A DNA stretch of 64,000 nt from Nemertoderma westbladi (GCA_032718475.1 JAUCBJ010007765.1:29754-93753), one strand, 5' to 3'; positions 1 through 12,015 are shown, counted from the stretch's first letter. The notes: generated from the letters alone by a model not told the origin. Made by a program: numbers and translations.

Positions 1-205
1 GTACGTATACTGTTTTATGGAGCTTGTGAATTATTTACTAGCTAGTAATAAGTATGTATTTAAAATGTGTAAAACTGATTATTTTATATATTGCGTACGT
101 ATACTGATTTATGGAGCTTGTGAATTATTTACTAGCTAGTAATAATGTATTTAAAATGTGTAAAACTGATTTTTTTATATATTGCGTACGTATACTGTAT
201 GTGTT
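1..205. repeat. 94-bp direct tandem repeat, two copies and the start of a third
   Basis: The block starting GTACGTATACTG at position 1 recurs at about 95 with small indels. A third copy begins near 185 and diverges after some 12 bases. Each unit contains the short palindrome CTAGCTAG. It is AT-rich and shows no coding signal. Confidence 0.85.
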
Positions 206-618
206 GTTGGTTGGTTAACAAGCCTAAATTATTATCCTAGATAATAGCTGGATCTCATTCAGGGACTGTTATAATATTATCAATATTTTTGGTAATTAAT
301 ATAATCAGCAACAGTTTAGTGAAATACCGAAATTATTGAAATACAGTCAACTGAAATATCAATGTTTTCACAAGTATTTTTATAATTTCAAGGAAATGCT
401 AGCTAGTAAAAAAAAACACTAGCTACACCTTAATAAGTAATATTTAATAATGTTCTCGAACACTTACCAATAACAAAAATAAAAAAAATATAGTATTTTT
501 AAAATTTCAAAAAATTCTAGCTAGTAAATAACACTAGCTACCATAAAAAAATATCTCTACTAATGTTCTAGAACATTCACCAATATCAAAAAAGCACTAA
601 AAAGCTGCTATCAGGAAC
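206..618. other. AT-rich non-coding stretch
   Basis: No gene is visible. The stretch repeats the short pieces CTAGCTAGTAA and GTTCTAGAAC, which also occur around 47.6-48.4 kb and 4.1-4.2 kb. It may be decayed sequence of the same non-autonomous element family. Confidence 0.5.
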
Positions 619-832
619 CGGACAATTCGGTCCCGGACAATTCGGTCCCGGACAATTCGGTCCTAGGACAATTCGGTCCTAGGACAATTCGGTCCCGGAC
701 AATTCTGTCCCGGACAATTCGGTCCCATTTATTTAGTGTTTTGGGACCGAATTGTCCGGGACCGAATTGTCCGGGACCGAATTGTCCGGGACCGAATTGT
801 CCGGGACCGAATTGTGCGGGACTGAATTGTCC
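619..832. repeat. Inverted array of a 15-16 bp GGACAATTCGGTCC unit
   Basis: About seven head-to-tail copies of GGACAATTCGGTCC (619-726) are followed by a 16-base spacer and then about six copies of the reverse complement GGACCGAATTGTCC (743-832). The whole can fold into one long hairpin, and each unit is itself partly palindromic (GGAC...GTCC). It lies upstream of the first visible ShKT exon, inside the gene's intron or 5' flank. A long open frame through it is a by-product of the repeat. Confidence 0.9.
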
Positions 833-1046
833 TACATCCGAATAATCGGTAAATTTTTTCCTTTACACCCCAGAAGATTACAGAACCTGGGTGAGCGCCC
901 TCTTGGTACGAATAAAATCCGGATAGGATCTAACTTGGGAGACCTCCCAAGAAACAAGAAAGACACATCTAGCTGTAGGCTAGAGGTAGACTTCCATAAT
1001 TATTATTTACCGAGATAATAATTTTTTTTTTCTTGTTATTTTGCAG

Positions 1047-1175
1047 ATTGTGTTGAGTTGGAGGACGCGAATTTCCATTGTCCAGGTTGGGCTGCCGACG
1101 GGGAATGTCTCGCCAATAAAGGATACATGTACACCAACTGCCAGACATCTTGTAACAAGTGTGACGACGGTGAAG
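1047..1175 (+). CDS. Internal exon: ShKT domain 1 of a ShKT/DUF5648 protein
   Basis: The exon encodes one complete ShKT domain of about 43 residues. All six cysteines are present in family spacing, and it ends in the typical S-C-N-K-C motif. It is bounded by a pyrimidine-rich acceptor (TTATTTTGCAG at 1036-1046) and a GTAAG donor at 1176. Both ends are phase 1, so the exon can be inserted or skipped without shifting frame. ShKT domains are extracellular disulphide-rich modules found in secreted or membrane proteins of cnidarians, nematodes and deuterostomes, including non-toxin enzymes. The domain alone therefore does not imply a toxin. No signal-peptide exon is visible, so the gene starts outside the window. 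The next coding exon (11881) is 10.7 kb away and its product matches in phase and domain type. Confidence 0.85.
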
Positions 1176-1343
1176 GTAAGTTGTATGGAAATCTATTGTA
1201 GATCGACGTTCATCAAATATATACTTTCTTAACATCCATTCAAAAATCTATTATGTGATATATTAAATATTAGGATTGTGTTGGGCTTGGGAGCTCCGAG
1301 GTAGGTACATGAGGTTGAGGATCGAAATGGTTTTCTAGGATCA

Positions 1344-1394
1344 GTCAGACCATGGAATACTAAATATAGATTTAGTATTCCATGGTCAGACAGA
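1344..1394. repeat. Near-perfect hairpin inverted repeat
   Basis: Arms of about 21 bases (GTCAGACCATGGAATACTAA and its complement) are separated by a few bases around 1366-1371, with one mismatch near the outer end. It is intronic. It could be the remains of a very short fold-back element. Confidence 0.8.
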
Positions 1395-1799
1395 TTTTAT
1401 TTCACCAGTACGTACAGTACAGGCCTGGTGGGCTATCATAAAGGTGAGGTGCGCAAGCCACAAGTTGCAGGTGGAGGTAGGCTGGTGGGAGCGGAGTGAC
1501 AGAGGGCTTCCGAGATAGATTATGTCGCGTTTGTAATTGAGGATGAACTTTATTTTTACTGACTACATTTTTATAGACTACAGAGCTCTATTAATCGAAT
1601 TTATTAATTATTGAAAATTTATTATTTCTTTATGTATTTTGCATTTGAGTATTGCATTTTCTTATTGGTTCTGGAACTGACAATGTTTATGTCGTTCCGA
1701 AATTTCCGTTTCTGCCGTGGTGTTGCAGACCTACAGAGGTAGTTGATTGTTGATTTACTAAGGAAGGATAACGAAGTCAACTAGGATAACAGCTAGAAG

Positions 1800-2015
1800 G
1801 GTATCTTTCTTTGTTGAATACTCGTTTCCTCCTAAGAAAGTCGGCTGCTCCATGTTCTTTAGGAATTCATTCTGGTTGCTGCGTAGAAGTCTCTCGATAG
1901 GATCTACAGTATGATGCATTCAATGTAATTAAATAATTGTATACCGGTAGCTATATCAGCAATCGAAATCAACGAAATTCCAAGAAAAGATCAGTGTGAA
2001 CTGGCACCAACATAC
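1800..2015 (-). mobile_element. LINE reverse-transcriptase fragment, minus strand
   Basis: Read on the minus strand this contains a degraded version of the RT segment seen better at 50157 and 11237 (…RDPIERLL-R-NQN-F…), followed on the same strand by further RT remnants. It is broken by stops and indels. It lies head-to-head with the plus-strand LINE copy that follows. It belongs to the same family as the copies at 2.2, 10.6-11.6 and 50.2 kb. Confidence 0.5.
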
Positions 2016-2199
2016 TTATCTCGTTTTCTATTCTCTCTACCGGATGAATGTATCGGCCCGTTGAATGACCAGAGGGGAAGGAGGTAAACTTCCAGCCAAC
2101 AAATGGACTGCAACGGGGCAGCAATGTTCGAGTTCTTATCCCACATATTGGTCCATCACTCGAAAATTGGCTCTCATGACGATGGACGACATCCGAGAA

Positions 2200-3720
2200 G
2201 ATATAAAGTTGAGCACTAAACGCTGAGCAGCAGATACGAGGTTCTCACCTCTGAGGCAACAGATCACTGCGAGAGCTATACTGCCTTCACAGAAGCAGGT
2301 TATTTGCAGCTGAAGAAACAGTTCATGACCTCTCTAAGGCGCCGACCTGGGCACACGAGGACAACCAAGGTTGTAGTTTGTTAAGGCTGCATCTAAGTCC
2401 CTTAACAGGCAGTTGGGCCTACTCTGATAATCTGAAGGAGCTTATGAATAAACAAGTTGATGGCATTACAATGCTGATGACAGCAGACAATCAGCCCAGA
2501 CATGGCAATCAATAAACCTGCTCACTGGGAGGAAAAGCCAACCAACTACCAAGGTTAAGGCTGAATCTCCAGCTGAACGACTAAAAGGTTGGTAGGCCGA
2601 CTTTGAGAAGCTTCTAAACAATGACAGGGTGTTGCCTGGTAATAACTCGTGAGTGTGTGTGTCTGTGCATGAGTCTGTGCTCACAGATATCCCCATTGGT
2701 GACATCTGCTTTGCTGAAATCAAGACTGAATCTAGGAGCATCAAGACCAATCGTGCCAGTGGAGTAGATGGCGTGGCCCCTGAGGTCTTTAAAATTCCTG
2801 AGTGTTTGGAGCTCATTCACACCATTAATTTAATGTGGACATGTATAGGACAACGAGAGTCCCTCAAGAACGGAAAACAAAAAAAGTTGGTCCCTGTGTC
2901 CCTTCCCCCAAGAAGGGCAACCTAACAACACGTGGAACTTTTCTCGTGGAATCTCATTAATCTCGATTACTGCAAAGCTATACTACAGAATTATATTAAA
3001 TCGCATCATGGATCATGTTGAAAGACTGTTACATGGGAACCAAAATGGGTTCCGTAAAGGTCGTGGGACCATGGAGCCTATTCTGGCACTTAGAAGGATA
3101 ATTGAAGAGTTATCAATAAAGAAAGACAGACAACTATTATCTATACCAGAGGCTATTATCTTTGTTGACTTCTTTAAAGCCTTCGACTCAGTCTCCCGAC
3201 CACGTATGTTCAGCATACTGGCAGCAATCTGATCAGCATCTGATCGTAAGCTCTAAGGATGGCTTGCTTGAACACGTGGATGACTTCTGCTATTTGTGAT
3301 CATGGATCAGAAAGTTAGGTGAAGACCTTTGGATACGTAAGGGGAAGGCATGGGCAGCGTTAAATAGTCTGTCCAGGATTTGGAAGTCCCATAGAATAAA
3401 ACGGAACCTTAAGGTTCGATTATTTATGGCAGCAGTAGTACCAGTACTCTTATATATCATATATATCTCTCATACTCATACTCATACTCTCATATATATA
3501 TCTAACTGCAGAAGATACCAAATCTCTGGATAGCACTTTCACAAGACTGCTGCGCCGGATTCATTGTGTCAAGTACAATGGACACATCCCCAATCAGACT
3601 CTATACAACATTGGAGTGTTCCATTAATCTCCCCTAGCTTGACACTTCGACGGAACCGCCTCCGCTTTGCAGCATATTGCTTTCTGGGTGAGGACCAGCC
3701 AGTGCATAATCTAGGGATAG
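2200..3720 (+). mobile_element. Degenerate LINE (non-LTR retrotransposon) ORF2 fragment with internal deletion
   Basis: Pieces appear in order in several frames. Near 2490-2620 is the pre-RT linker (AWQSINLLTGRK, then a W-ADFEKLLN motif). At 2740-2810 is RT block 1 (NRASGVDGVAPEVFK). At 3025-3215 is a central RT segment (RLLHGNQNGFRKGRGTMEPI…, then IIFVDFFKAFDSVSR). At about 3240-3720 are C-terminal pieces (RKGKAWAALNSLSRIWKS, LRFAAYCF). The catalytic block is missing: the sequence jumps at about 3232 from the FKAFDS region to post-RT sequence. Numerous stops and frameshifts make it non-functional. The clade is not assigned. Confidence 0.75.
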
Positions 3721-3916
3721 TAGTAGATTGTGACAACAGTCGAAAACAGGCGAAAACAGTTGGAATGTAGGGAAAACAGACGAAAACAGTGAGATCATTT
3801 AAAAATATTCATCCATGCATCCAGGTGAAAATAGATATTGAAGTAACTAGGTGTAATAATAGATTTACAATTTAGTGGCATTTATAATGTCGCTAACTTA
3901 AGATGACGTTCGACCC

Positions 3917-6900
3917 GAACATTTCTTCGCGATTTTCGCGATCTTCGCAAACGTCACGATTTTTGCGAAGATTGCGCAAATAGCGAAATTTCGCAAACGT
4001 CGCGATCTTCGCGATATTTTGTGTTTAACAATACTATAGGTGGAGCTTCGCAAACGTCCCGATCTTTGCGAATGTTCTACAACATTTTTTAAAAAGTAAG
4101 AAAATCTATAATGAAAAAATAAATTTTTTAAAATTTTTCAAGAATACAATATATTATTAGTTCTAGAGAAAAAAAAATAATTTTAAATAAAATATCTAAC
4201 ATGTTCTATAATATATATATATACTGACACTATTAGTATTGTTCACAGAATTCTAGAATGTATATATATACAGACAGATGGTATAAAATTGTATTCTAGA
4301 AGTCCATGTATTTGTGTAGGCCTTCCAGAAATTTTGCTATTTTTGCGTCGCTGTACCTATAATGGTATTAATAAATAATATTATTAAAGGTTGAGAAATT
4401 TTTTTATCGAAGCTCCACCTATAGTATTGGTAAACACAAAATTTCGCGAAGATCGCGACGTTTGCGAAGCTCCACCTATAGTATTGGTAAACACAAAATA
4501 TCGCGAAGATCGCGACGTTTGCGAAGCTCCACCTATAGTATTGGTAAACACAAAATATCGCGAAGATCGCGACGTTTGCGAAGCTCCACCTATAGTATTG
4601 GTAAACACAAAATATCGCGAAGATCGCGACGTTTGCGAAGCTCCACCTATAGTATTGGTAAACACAAAATATTCGCGAAGATCGCGACGTTTGCGAAGCT
4701 CCACCTATAGTATTGGTAAACACAAAATATTCGCGAAGATCGCGACGTTTGCGAAGCTCCACCTATAGTATTGGTAAACACAAAATATCGCGAAGATCGC
4801 GACGTTTGCGAAGCTCCACCTATAGTATTGGTAAACACAAAATATCGCGAAGATCGCGACGTTTGCGAAGCTCCACCTATAGTATTGGTAAACACAAAAT
4901 ATCGCGAAGATCGCGACGTTTGCGAAGCTCCACCTATAGTATTGGTAAACACAAAATATGTCGCGAAGATCGCGACGTTTGCGAAGCTCCACCTATAGTA
5001 TTGGTAAACACAAAATATGTCGCGAAGATCGCGACAGTTTGCGAAGTTCCACCTATAGTATTGGTAAACACAAAATATGTCGCGAAGATCGCGACGTTTG
5101 CGAAGCTCCACCTATAGTATTGGTAAACACAAAATATTCGCGAAGATCGCGACGTTTGCGAAGCTCCACCTATAGTATTGGTAAACACAAAATATTCGCG
5201 AAGATCGCGACGTTTGCGAAGCTCCACCTATAGTATTGGTAAACACAAAATATCGCGAAGATCGCGACGTTTGCGAAGCTCCACCTATAGTATTGGTAAA
5301 CACAAAATATTCGCGAAGATCGCGACGTTTGCGAAGCTCCACCTATAGTATTGGTAAACACAAAATATGTCGCGAAGATCGCGCACGTTTGCGAAGTTCC
5401 ACCTATAGTATTGGTAAACACAAAATATGTCGCGAAGATCGCGACGTTTGCGAAGCTCCACCTATAGTATTGGTAAACACAAAATATGTCGCGAAGATCG
5501 CGCAGTTTGCGAAGTTCCACCTATAGTATTGGTAAACACAAAATATGTCGCGAAGATCGCGACGTTTGCGAAGCTCCACCTATAGTATTGGTAAACACAA
5601 AATATGTCGCGAAGATCGCGACGTTTGCGAAGCTCCACCTATAGTATTGGTAAACACAAAATATCGCGAAGATCGCGACGTTTGCGAAGCTCCACCTATA
5701 GTATTGGTAAACACAAAATATGTCGCGAAGATCGCGACGTTTGCGAAGCTCCACCTATAGTATTGGTAAACACAAAATATCGCGAAGATCGCGACGTTTG
5801 CGAAGCTCCACCTATAGTATTGGTAAACACAAAATATTCGCGAAGATCGCGACGTTTGCGAAGCTCCACCTATAGTATTGGTAAACACAAAATATGTCGC
5901 GAAGATCGCGACGTTTGCGAAGCTCCACCTATAGTATTAGTAAACACAAAATATGTCGCGAAGATCGCGACGTTTGCGAAGCTCCACCTATAATATTGGT
6001 AAACACAAAATATCGCGAAGATCGCGACGTTTGCGAAGCTCCACCTATAGTATTGGTAAACACAAAATATGTCGCGAAGATCGCGACGTTTGCGAAGTTC
6101 CACCTATAGTATTGGTAAACACAAAATATGTCGCGAAGATCGCGACGTTTGCGAAGCTCCACCTATAGTATTGGTAAACACAAAATATGTCGCGAAGATC
6201 GCGACGTTTGCGAAGCTCCACCTATAGTATTGGTAAACACAAAATATCGCGAAGATCGCGACGTTTGCGAAGCTCCACCTATAGTATTGGTAAACACAAA
6301 ATATGTCGCGAAGATCGCGCAGTTTGCGAAGTTCCACCTATAGTATTGGTAAACACAAAATATGTCGCGAAGATCGCGACGTTTGCGAAGCTCCACCTAT
6401 AGTATTGGTAAACACAAAATATCGCGAAGATCGCGACGTTTGCGAAGCTCCACCTATAGTATTGGTAAACACAAAATATCGCGAAGATCGCGACGTTTGC
6501 GAAGCTCCACCTATAGTATTGGTAAACACAAAATATGTCGCGAAGATCGCGACGTTTGCGAAGCTCCACCTATAGTATTGGTAAACACAAAATATCGCGA
6601 AGATCGCGACGTTTGCGAAGCTCCACCTATAGTATTGGTAAACACAAAACATGTCGCGAAGATCGCGACGTTCGCGAAGCTCCACCTATAGTATTGGTAA
6701 ACACAAAATATGTCGCGAAGATCGCGACGTTTGTGAAGCTCCATCTATAGTATTGGTAAACACAAAACATGTCGCGAAGCTCCACCTATAGTATTGGTAA
6801 ACACAAAATATGTCGCGAAGATCGCGACGTTTGTGAAGCTCCATCTATAGTATTGGTAAACACAAAATATGTCGCGAAGATCGCGACGTTTGTGAAGCTC

Positions 6901-7926
6901 CATCTATAGTATTGGTAAACACAAAACATGTCGCGAAGTTCCACCTATAGTATTGGTAAACACAAAATATCGCGTAGATCGCGACGTTTGCGAAGCTCCA
7001 CCTATAGTATTGGTAAACACAAAATATGTCGCGAAGATCGCGACGTTTGTGAAGCTCCATCTATAGTATTGGTAAACACAAAATATCGCGTAGATCGCGA
7101 CGTTTGCGAAGCTCCACCTATAGTATTGGTAAACACAAAATATGTCGCGAAGATCGCGACGTTTGTGAAGCTCCATCTATAGTATTGGTAAACACAAAAT
7201 ATGTCGCGAAGATCGCGACGTTTGTGAAGCTCCATCTATAGTATTGGTAAACACAAAATATGTCGCGAAGATCGCGACGTTTGTGAAGCTCCATCTATAG
7301 TATTGGTAAACACAAAATATCGCGTAGATCGCGACGTTTGCGAAGCTCCACCTATAGTATTGGTAAACACAAAATATGTCGCGAAGATCGCGACGTTTGT
7401 GAAGCTCCATCTATAGTATTGGTAAACACAAAATATCGCGAAGATCGCGACGTTTGCGAAGCTCCACCTATAGTATTGGTAAACACAAAATATCGCGAAG
7501 ATCGCGACGTTTGCGAAGCTCCATCTATAGTATTGGTAAACACAAAATATGTCGCGAAGATCGCGACGTTTGTGAAGCTCCACCTATAGTATTGGTAAAC
7601 ACAAAATATGTCGCGTAGATCGCGACGTTTGCGAAGCTCCACCTATAGTATTGGTAAACACAAAATATGTCGCGAAGATCGCGACGTTTGCGAAGCTCCA
7701 CCTATAGTATTGGTAAACACAAAATATGTCGCGAAGATCGCGACGTTTGCGAAGCTCCACCTATAGTATTGGTAAACACAAAATATGTCGCGTAGATCGC
7801 GACGTTTGCGAAGCTCCACCTATAGTATTGGTAAACACAAAATATGTCGCGAAGATCGCGACGTTTGCGAAATTTCGCGATTTTCGCAATCTTCGCAATA
7901 ATCGCGACGTTTGCGAAGAAATGTTC
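3917..7926. mobile_element. Fold-back element with satellite body and inverted ends
   Basis: The left end (3917-4075) starts GAACATTTCTTCGC and carries two degenerate satellite units in reverse orientation. The right end (7868-7926) finishes GCGAAGAAATGTTC, the reverse complement of the left end. Between them are about 330 bp of AT-rich internal DNA (4076-4405) and a large direct satellite array. The internal DNA is homologous to 47570-47740. Inverted ends built of the same repeat as the body fit Foldback-type non-autonomous elements. No transposase ORF and no flanking target duplication were recognised. Confidence 0.7.
4405..7880 (+). repeat. Satellite array, about 59 copies of a 57-59 bp unit
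   Basis: The unit runs AAGCTCCACCTATAGTATTG, then GTAAACACAAAATAT, then (GT or T or nothing)CGCGAAGATCGCGACGTTTGCG. Copies are near-identical and differ mainly by the 0, 1 or 2-base insertion after AAAATAT, which gives 57, 58 or 59 bp. From about 6720 a second variant appears with GTTTGTGAAGCTCCATC, alternating with the main type, and short truncated units occur at 6770 and 6930. The 57-bp form is a multiple of three without stops in several frames, which explains the long open frames on both strands. No protein is proposed. Confidence 0.97.
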
Positions 7927-8199
7927 AAAATCGTTGCCTTACTCGCTCGGGACGGCCTGCATCACGTAGATGCCCAAGATGGAGTCAAGCAAGATCCAAC
8001 TTGTAGAGTGACAGACTGAACTGCTAGGCCTAGGCCTACCTCATCGCGCCCTATCGGTAATGCAAAAAGGAATAATTTAATGATGGTAGTACTGTAGTGT
8101 ATGATAAACATTATATAGATTAATTTAAAAATCTTTGCGTTAACATTAATACTTATTATGTTTTTAATTTACTATGTTTGTATTGTTTGTTTAACTTGT

Positions 8200-10610
8200 T
8201 ACCGGATGAGTATGCTTTTGATACTCAGGAATTTGAAGGGATTGATATTTCGCATGTTAGAGACAGTAGTGTGACTCGTCCTTTATTATCTCTCATGGCA
8301 GGCAGGTGCCTTCTTTCTCTATGTAAGGCAAGAGAATATTCAATGGCCGAGTAGGCCTAGGTAGTGTGATAGGGGAGTTGGCAGCTGTACTTAATTTTGT
8401 AATGCTGGGAATAATAGAGTAGGATCATCGCTATTTGACTATTGTTTAGGTAGACCTGATTGCAATTTTTCAGTTGATAATCCTAATGTTTTCTCACACC
8501 ATGTATCTCTTTCAATTTCATTAAGAGGTTCCGGTCCCAGTATTGTGGCTCAAAGTAATTCAGATTATGTTTTGCAAACCTCATGTAAAATGCCTGAAGA
8601 AAAGGCTAGAATCTCTTAGAAGAATTGTGTAGGATCAGAGGATAAATTTCGGGCAGAATTAAAATCATATTATGCATCTGGTGTTTTGGATGACGTTAAT
8701 GATTTAGCTACCAGTACTGATTTAAATAGTGAAATAATTAATTTAGGGGCTGACAAGTTAACCACCCTTATTTTCAACTGTGCACAGAAAGTACCACCGG
8801 CACCGAAACACATTTCTAAGGATCATATACATAATGGTGCTAGGTGGTTTAATAATGATTGTGTTGTTTCTAAAAGTAAATTTAGTAATGCGCTTAGTGA
8901 TTGGCGCCGTGCCCGTTTCGATCTAGCGCTACTTAATTTGCAGAATGCAAGGAAAATTTATAAAAAAAACTCTCAGACAGGCAGGTGTTGTGTACGGAAA
9001 GGTAGAGTCCACTAAATTAATGAGGCTGGGTCTAAAAAATGTTAAAATGTTTTGGAATAAACTTAAAAATTCTTGTACTACCTCCAAGCTCCAAGGGCAA
9101 GGCTATGCCAAGTACCGAGGAGTTTGAAAGGTATTTTAAGGACTTGTGTGGTGGAAACTCGGATATTGAAGATATGGGGACTAGCCATAGCCAATCATAA
9201 AGTTTTAATGTATCTGATAGTAACTCAATGTTTGAGACATATATTTGTCAACCATTTGACGAGTCTGAAGTGGCTGCCGAGATGAAGAAATTAAAGTTGG
9301 GGAAAGCACCCGGTGAGGACATGATTTTGAGTGAATTTCTGGATCTTTTTAATGTACAGCTTTGTTTACAGGTAATTTCCCAACGGGATGGACCACTACT
9401 GGTCTTATTAAACCATTGTATAAGAACAAAGGCAGTCGCTTCGACCCGACAAACTTTCGTGGTATTACTTTGCTTTGTATTATTGGTAAATTGGTTACAA
9501 CTATTTTAAACAATAGGTTAATCTGGTGGACGGGGTGTTTTGGTATTATAGTGGAGGCCCAAGCTGGCTTTCAACTAGCGGAGAAGGCTAGTAAAGCTTA
9601 TTTTTCTCTTTGGAGGTATTTTATCCAGTTCCCGTGCATTTCTTTTCCATTTGCTCTGAAATTATTCAATAGCTTAATTAAACCGATCCTTATGTATGGT
9701 GCTACGGTGTGGGGATTTCATCCCGCCACGATATTGAGCGATTGCATCGAAAATTTATGCGTAACTATTTGGGTGTTAAAGAATCGATCCCGAATGTCAC
9801 CATTTATGGTGAATCGGGGGAGTTCCCATTATCTATTGATAGGAAAGTTACGATTATTAAATATTGGTTACATATTTTGGGTATGGTTGGGTGCAGGTTA
9901 CCGGTTCATGCATATAATATGCTCCTCAGTCCTCAATGATATTTCTGTTAACTATAATACCATTAATTTGGCCTCACGGGTGCGGGATATATTTCACTCT
10001 ACTGAATTTAGTGACGTCTGGGTCAACCAGGGTGTTAGCGATAAGAAATGGTTCCTATTGGAATTTAGACAGAGATTGAGAGATCAGTTTATTCAAGAAT
10101 GGTGGAGTGCAATAGATTCCTCATCTAAAGGTCGATTATATTTTGTGCATTCTTTAAATATGATGTCATATTTAGATATATTACATGACCATGTAGTGTT
10201 ACGGCGGTTCATTTCTAAAATATGGTGCTCCTCGCACAATTTAGAAACTGAACGGGGGGGGGGGGGGTGGGGGTGTGGTACAATACTGACTGTAGTGACC
10301 GTTTATGTTCTATGTGTAACAGCAATTTTGTGGAGGATGAGCTACATTTTTTGCTCGGTTGCCGGTGTTACGACGACTTAAGACTTCAATATCTGGGTGA
10401 ATATTTTCGAGACAGCCGGGTTTGTTAAAACTAAAGCAGGGTGAATAGTTACCTTTCGGGCAGTAATGCTGCCAAGATACGAATGATTGGTTTATTTATT
10501 TACAGAGCCTATCTGCGACGTAGTCTCTTATTGGGTCAATTGTAATTTTGTCATTCAGCAAGAGACTTCAATTTGCATTGCTTTGTGCTATTATGTAATT
10601 TTGGTATTAG
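8200..10610 (+). mobile_element. Degenerate LINE of a second family, ORF2 remains
   Basis: Consecutive coding remnants read downstream. The end of the endonuclease lies at about 8215-8620 (RCLLSLCKAREYS; FDYCLGRPDCNF; SHHVSLSISLRG). A linker follows at 8686-8960 (ARWFNNDCVVSKSKFSNAL). RT block 1 is at 9246-9330 (EMKKLKLGKAPGEDMILSEF). RT block 2 is at 9370-9560 (DPTNFRGITLLCIIGKL; EAQAGFQL). Post-RT motifs are at 9660-9930 (LIKPILMYGATVWGF; HRKFMRNYLGVKESIPN). A C-terminal Cys/His motif follows at 10290-10390 (CSMCNSNFVEDELHFLLGC). The catalytic RT centre is deleted at about 9590. At least four frameshifts and one poly-G expansion (10254-10267) break it. The motif style resembles the CR1/L2 group, by inference only. 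Confidence 0.75.
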
Positions 10611-11570
10611 GTGGAGTTATCATCACCCCACCATCTTTATGATGATCTAAGGACATGCGTAGAACATAGTCAACCACAATTATGAACAAGAATGGTGCAA
10701 GTGTGTCTCCCTGGAGGACGCCCCATAACACTTCAAATGGTTCCGTGTCACCGTCAACAGTAGACACAAATGTTGTCGAACCATCGTATACTGATCTGAT
10801 TGCTGCAATAATTTCATCAGGAATCCCATATAATGAAGTATGCTGAACATACGTGAGCGAGAACGAGAGACTGAATCAAAGCCCTTAAATCAAAATCAAA
10901 GGGTTAACTCTGCCCTAATGTGCCTAAGAGGCTCCCGTAGACATAAGACTGGCCGGCAAATGCGATCGGTAGCAGAAACTGGGGTTATGTCTGCTGCTGC
11001 GGAGGCTGGGTGCACTTAGTTCTAGTACCCCAACCATACTACATAATAATAATTTTAGTTATATTTCAATCCCGGTTACAGCCAATAATTACTGTGTATT
11101 TAGTGTTTATTATGTTATAAAAAAAAATACTTAAAGTTGCGATTCAATGAGATGCGAGAAAAAAAAAGAATCAAAGGCCTTGAAGAAGTCAACAAAGATA
11201 ACAGTCAGATGCCTGTCTTTCTTTTTTGATAACTCTTCAATTATCCCTTCTAAGTGCCAAAATGGGCACCATGGTCCCACGACCTTTACGGAACCCATTC
11301 TGATTTCCACGGAACAGTCTCTCAATGGGATCCCTGATGCGATTTAATAGAATTGTATTGTATAGCTTTGCAGCAATCGAGATCAATGAGATTCCCCGAA
11401 AAGAACCATAGAGTGTTAGGTTGCCCTTCTTGGGAACTGGCACCAACTTATTTGTTTTCATTTCTTGTGGGACTCTTGTTGTTCGGTATCGGTACATGTC
11501 TACTATGATGGGATAGTTGAGCTTTAAACACCCAGGTATTTAAAAGACCTCAGGGGGAACACCATCTACT
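10611..11570 (-). mobile_element. LINE RT copy on the minus strand, split by a nested insertion
   Basis: Minus-strand reading gives RT segments from 11497 down to about 11170 (SFRGISLISIAAKL; NQNGFRKGRGTM; VIFVDFFKAFDS). These continue after an insertion at 10886-10620 (SLYGIPDEIIAAI; WGVLQGDTLAPFLFIIVVDY). The block GVLQGDTLAPF is the conserved RT segment missing from the copy at 2.2-3.7 kb. Stops and frameshifts make it dead. It is convergent with the plus-strand LINE ending near 10610. Confidence 0.75.
10887..11167 (+). mobile_element. Short retroposon nested in the LINE, with target duplication and A-tail
   Basis: The LINE reading frame is interrupted by about 281 bp flanked by near-identical 14-mers, GAATCAAAGCCCTT (10873-10886) and GAATCAAAGGCCTT (11168-11181). 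The insert ends in an oligo-A run just before the right duplicate, the layout of LINE-mobilised retroposition in plus orientation. Its body shows no ORF and no convincing Pol III boxes. It could be a SINE or the 3' end of another LINE. Confidence 0.7.
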
Positions 11571-11880
11571 CCACAGTAGGACTGGCACGATTGGTCGTAA
11601 TGCTCTTTGCAGCGGCCACTAGCCGCTGCCGCTCTTCGCTCCTGTCACGTATCATGGCCTAAAGCCGATGAACATTTTGGCATATGGTTGATGACAATTG
11701 AGTGAAAAATGCAAAAAAAAGTTTGTAAGACTCTTTCTTTCATTTTGCCATATAGTTCGCAATATTTTGATTCAGGTTGTTTACATAGGTTAGGATAGGT
11801 ATGGTTACAGTGTTATACCACACAGAAAGCTTCATAAGTGAAGGAAATTTTTACTTTAATTTTTTACTGCGTATTTTCAG

Positions 11881-12015
11881 TTTGCGAAGAGCGTGAAGAT
11901 CTGAGCGCCCACTGTGGTTTTTGGGCATCAGACGGACAGTGCCAGGAAAATCCTAGGTATATGTATAACTACTGTCAGACCAGTTGCAACAAATGTGGCG
12001 ATAAAGCAACTAATG
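11881..12015 (+). CDS. Internal exon: ShKT domain 2
   Basis: This is a second ShKT domain of about 45 residues with six cysteines in the same spacing as exon 1047-1175. It shares the NYCQTSCNKC ending with that exon. The acceptor is GCGTATTTTCAG ending at 11880, and the donor GTAATT starts at 12016. Both ends are phase 1, and the split codon joins in frame to the preceding ShKT exon. The two domains are similar but not identical, which suggests an old exon duplication. Confidence 0.85.

Noticed and set aside
619-832. CRISPR array
   Set aside because: Units are contiguous without unique spacers, the array is inverted in its middle, and the setting is an animal genome.
752-1018. 88-codon frame next to the palindromic array
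   Set aside because: It begins inside the repeat at a TTG, has no domain, and ends before the real exon acceptor.
4337-8019. Dozens of open frames on both strands with 19-residue repeats
   Set aside because: They are produced by the stop-free 57-bp satellite unit. They occur in several frames at once and have no start context, splice sites or domain.
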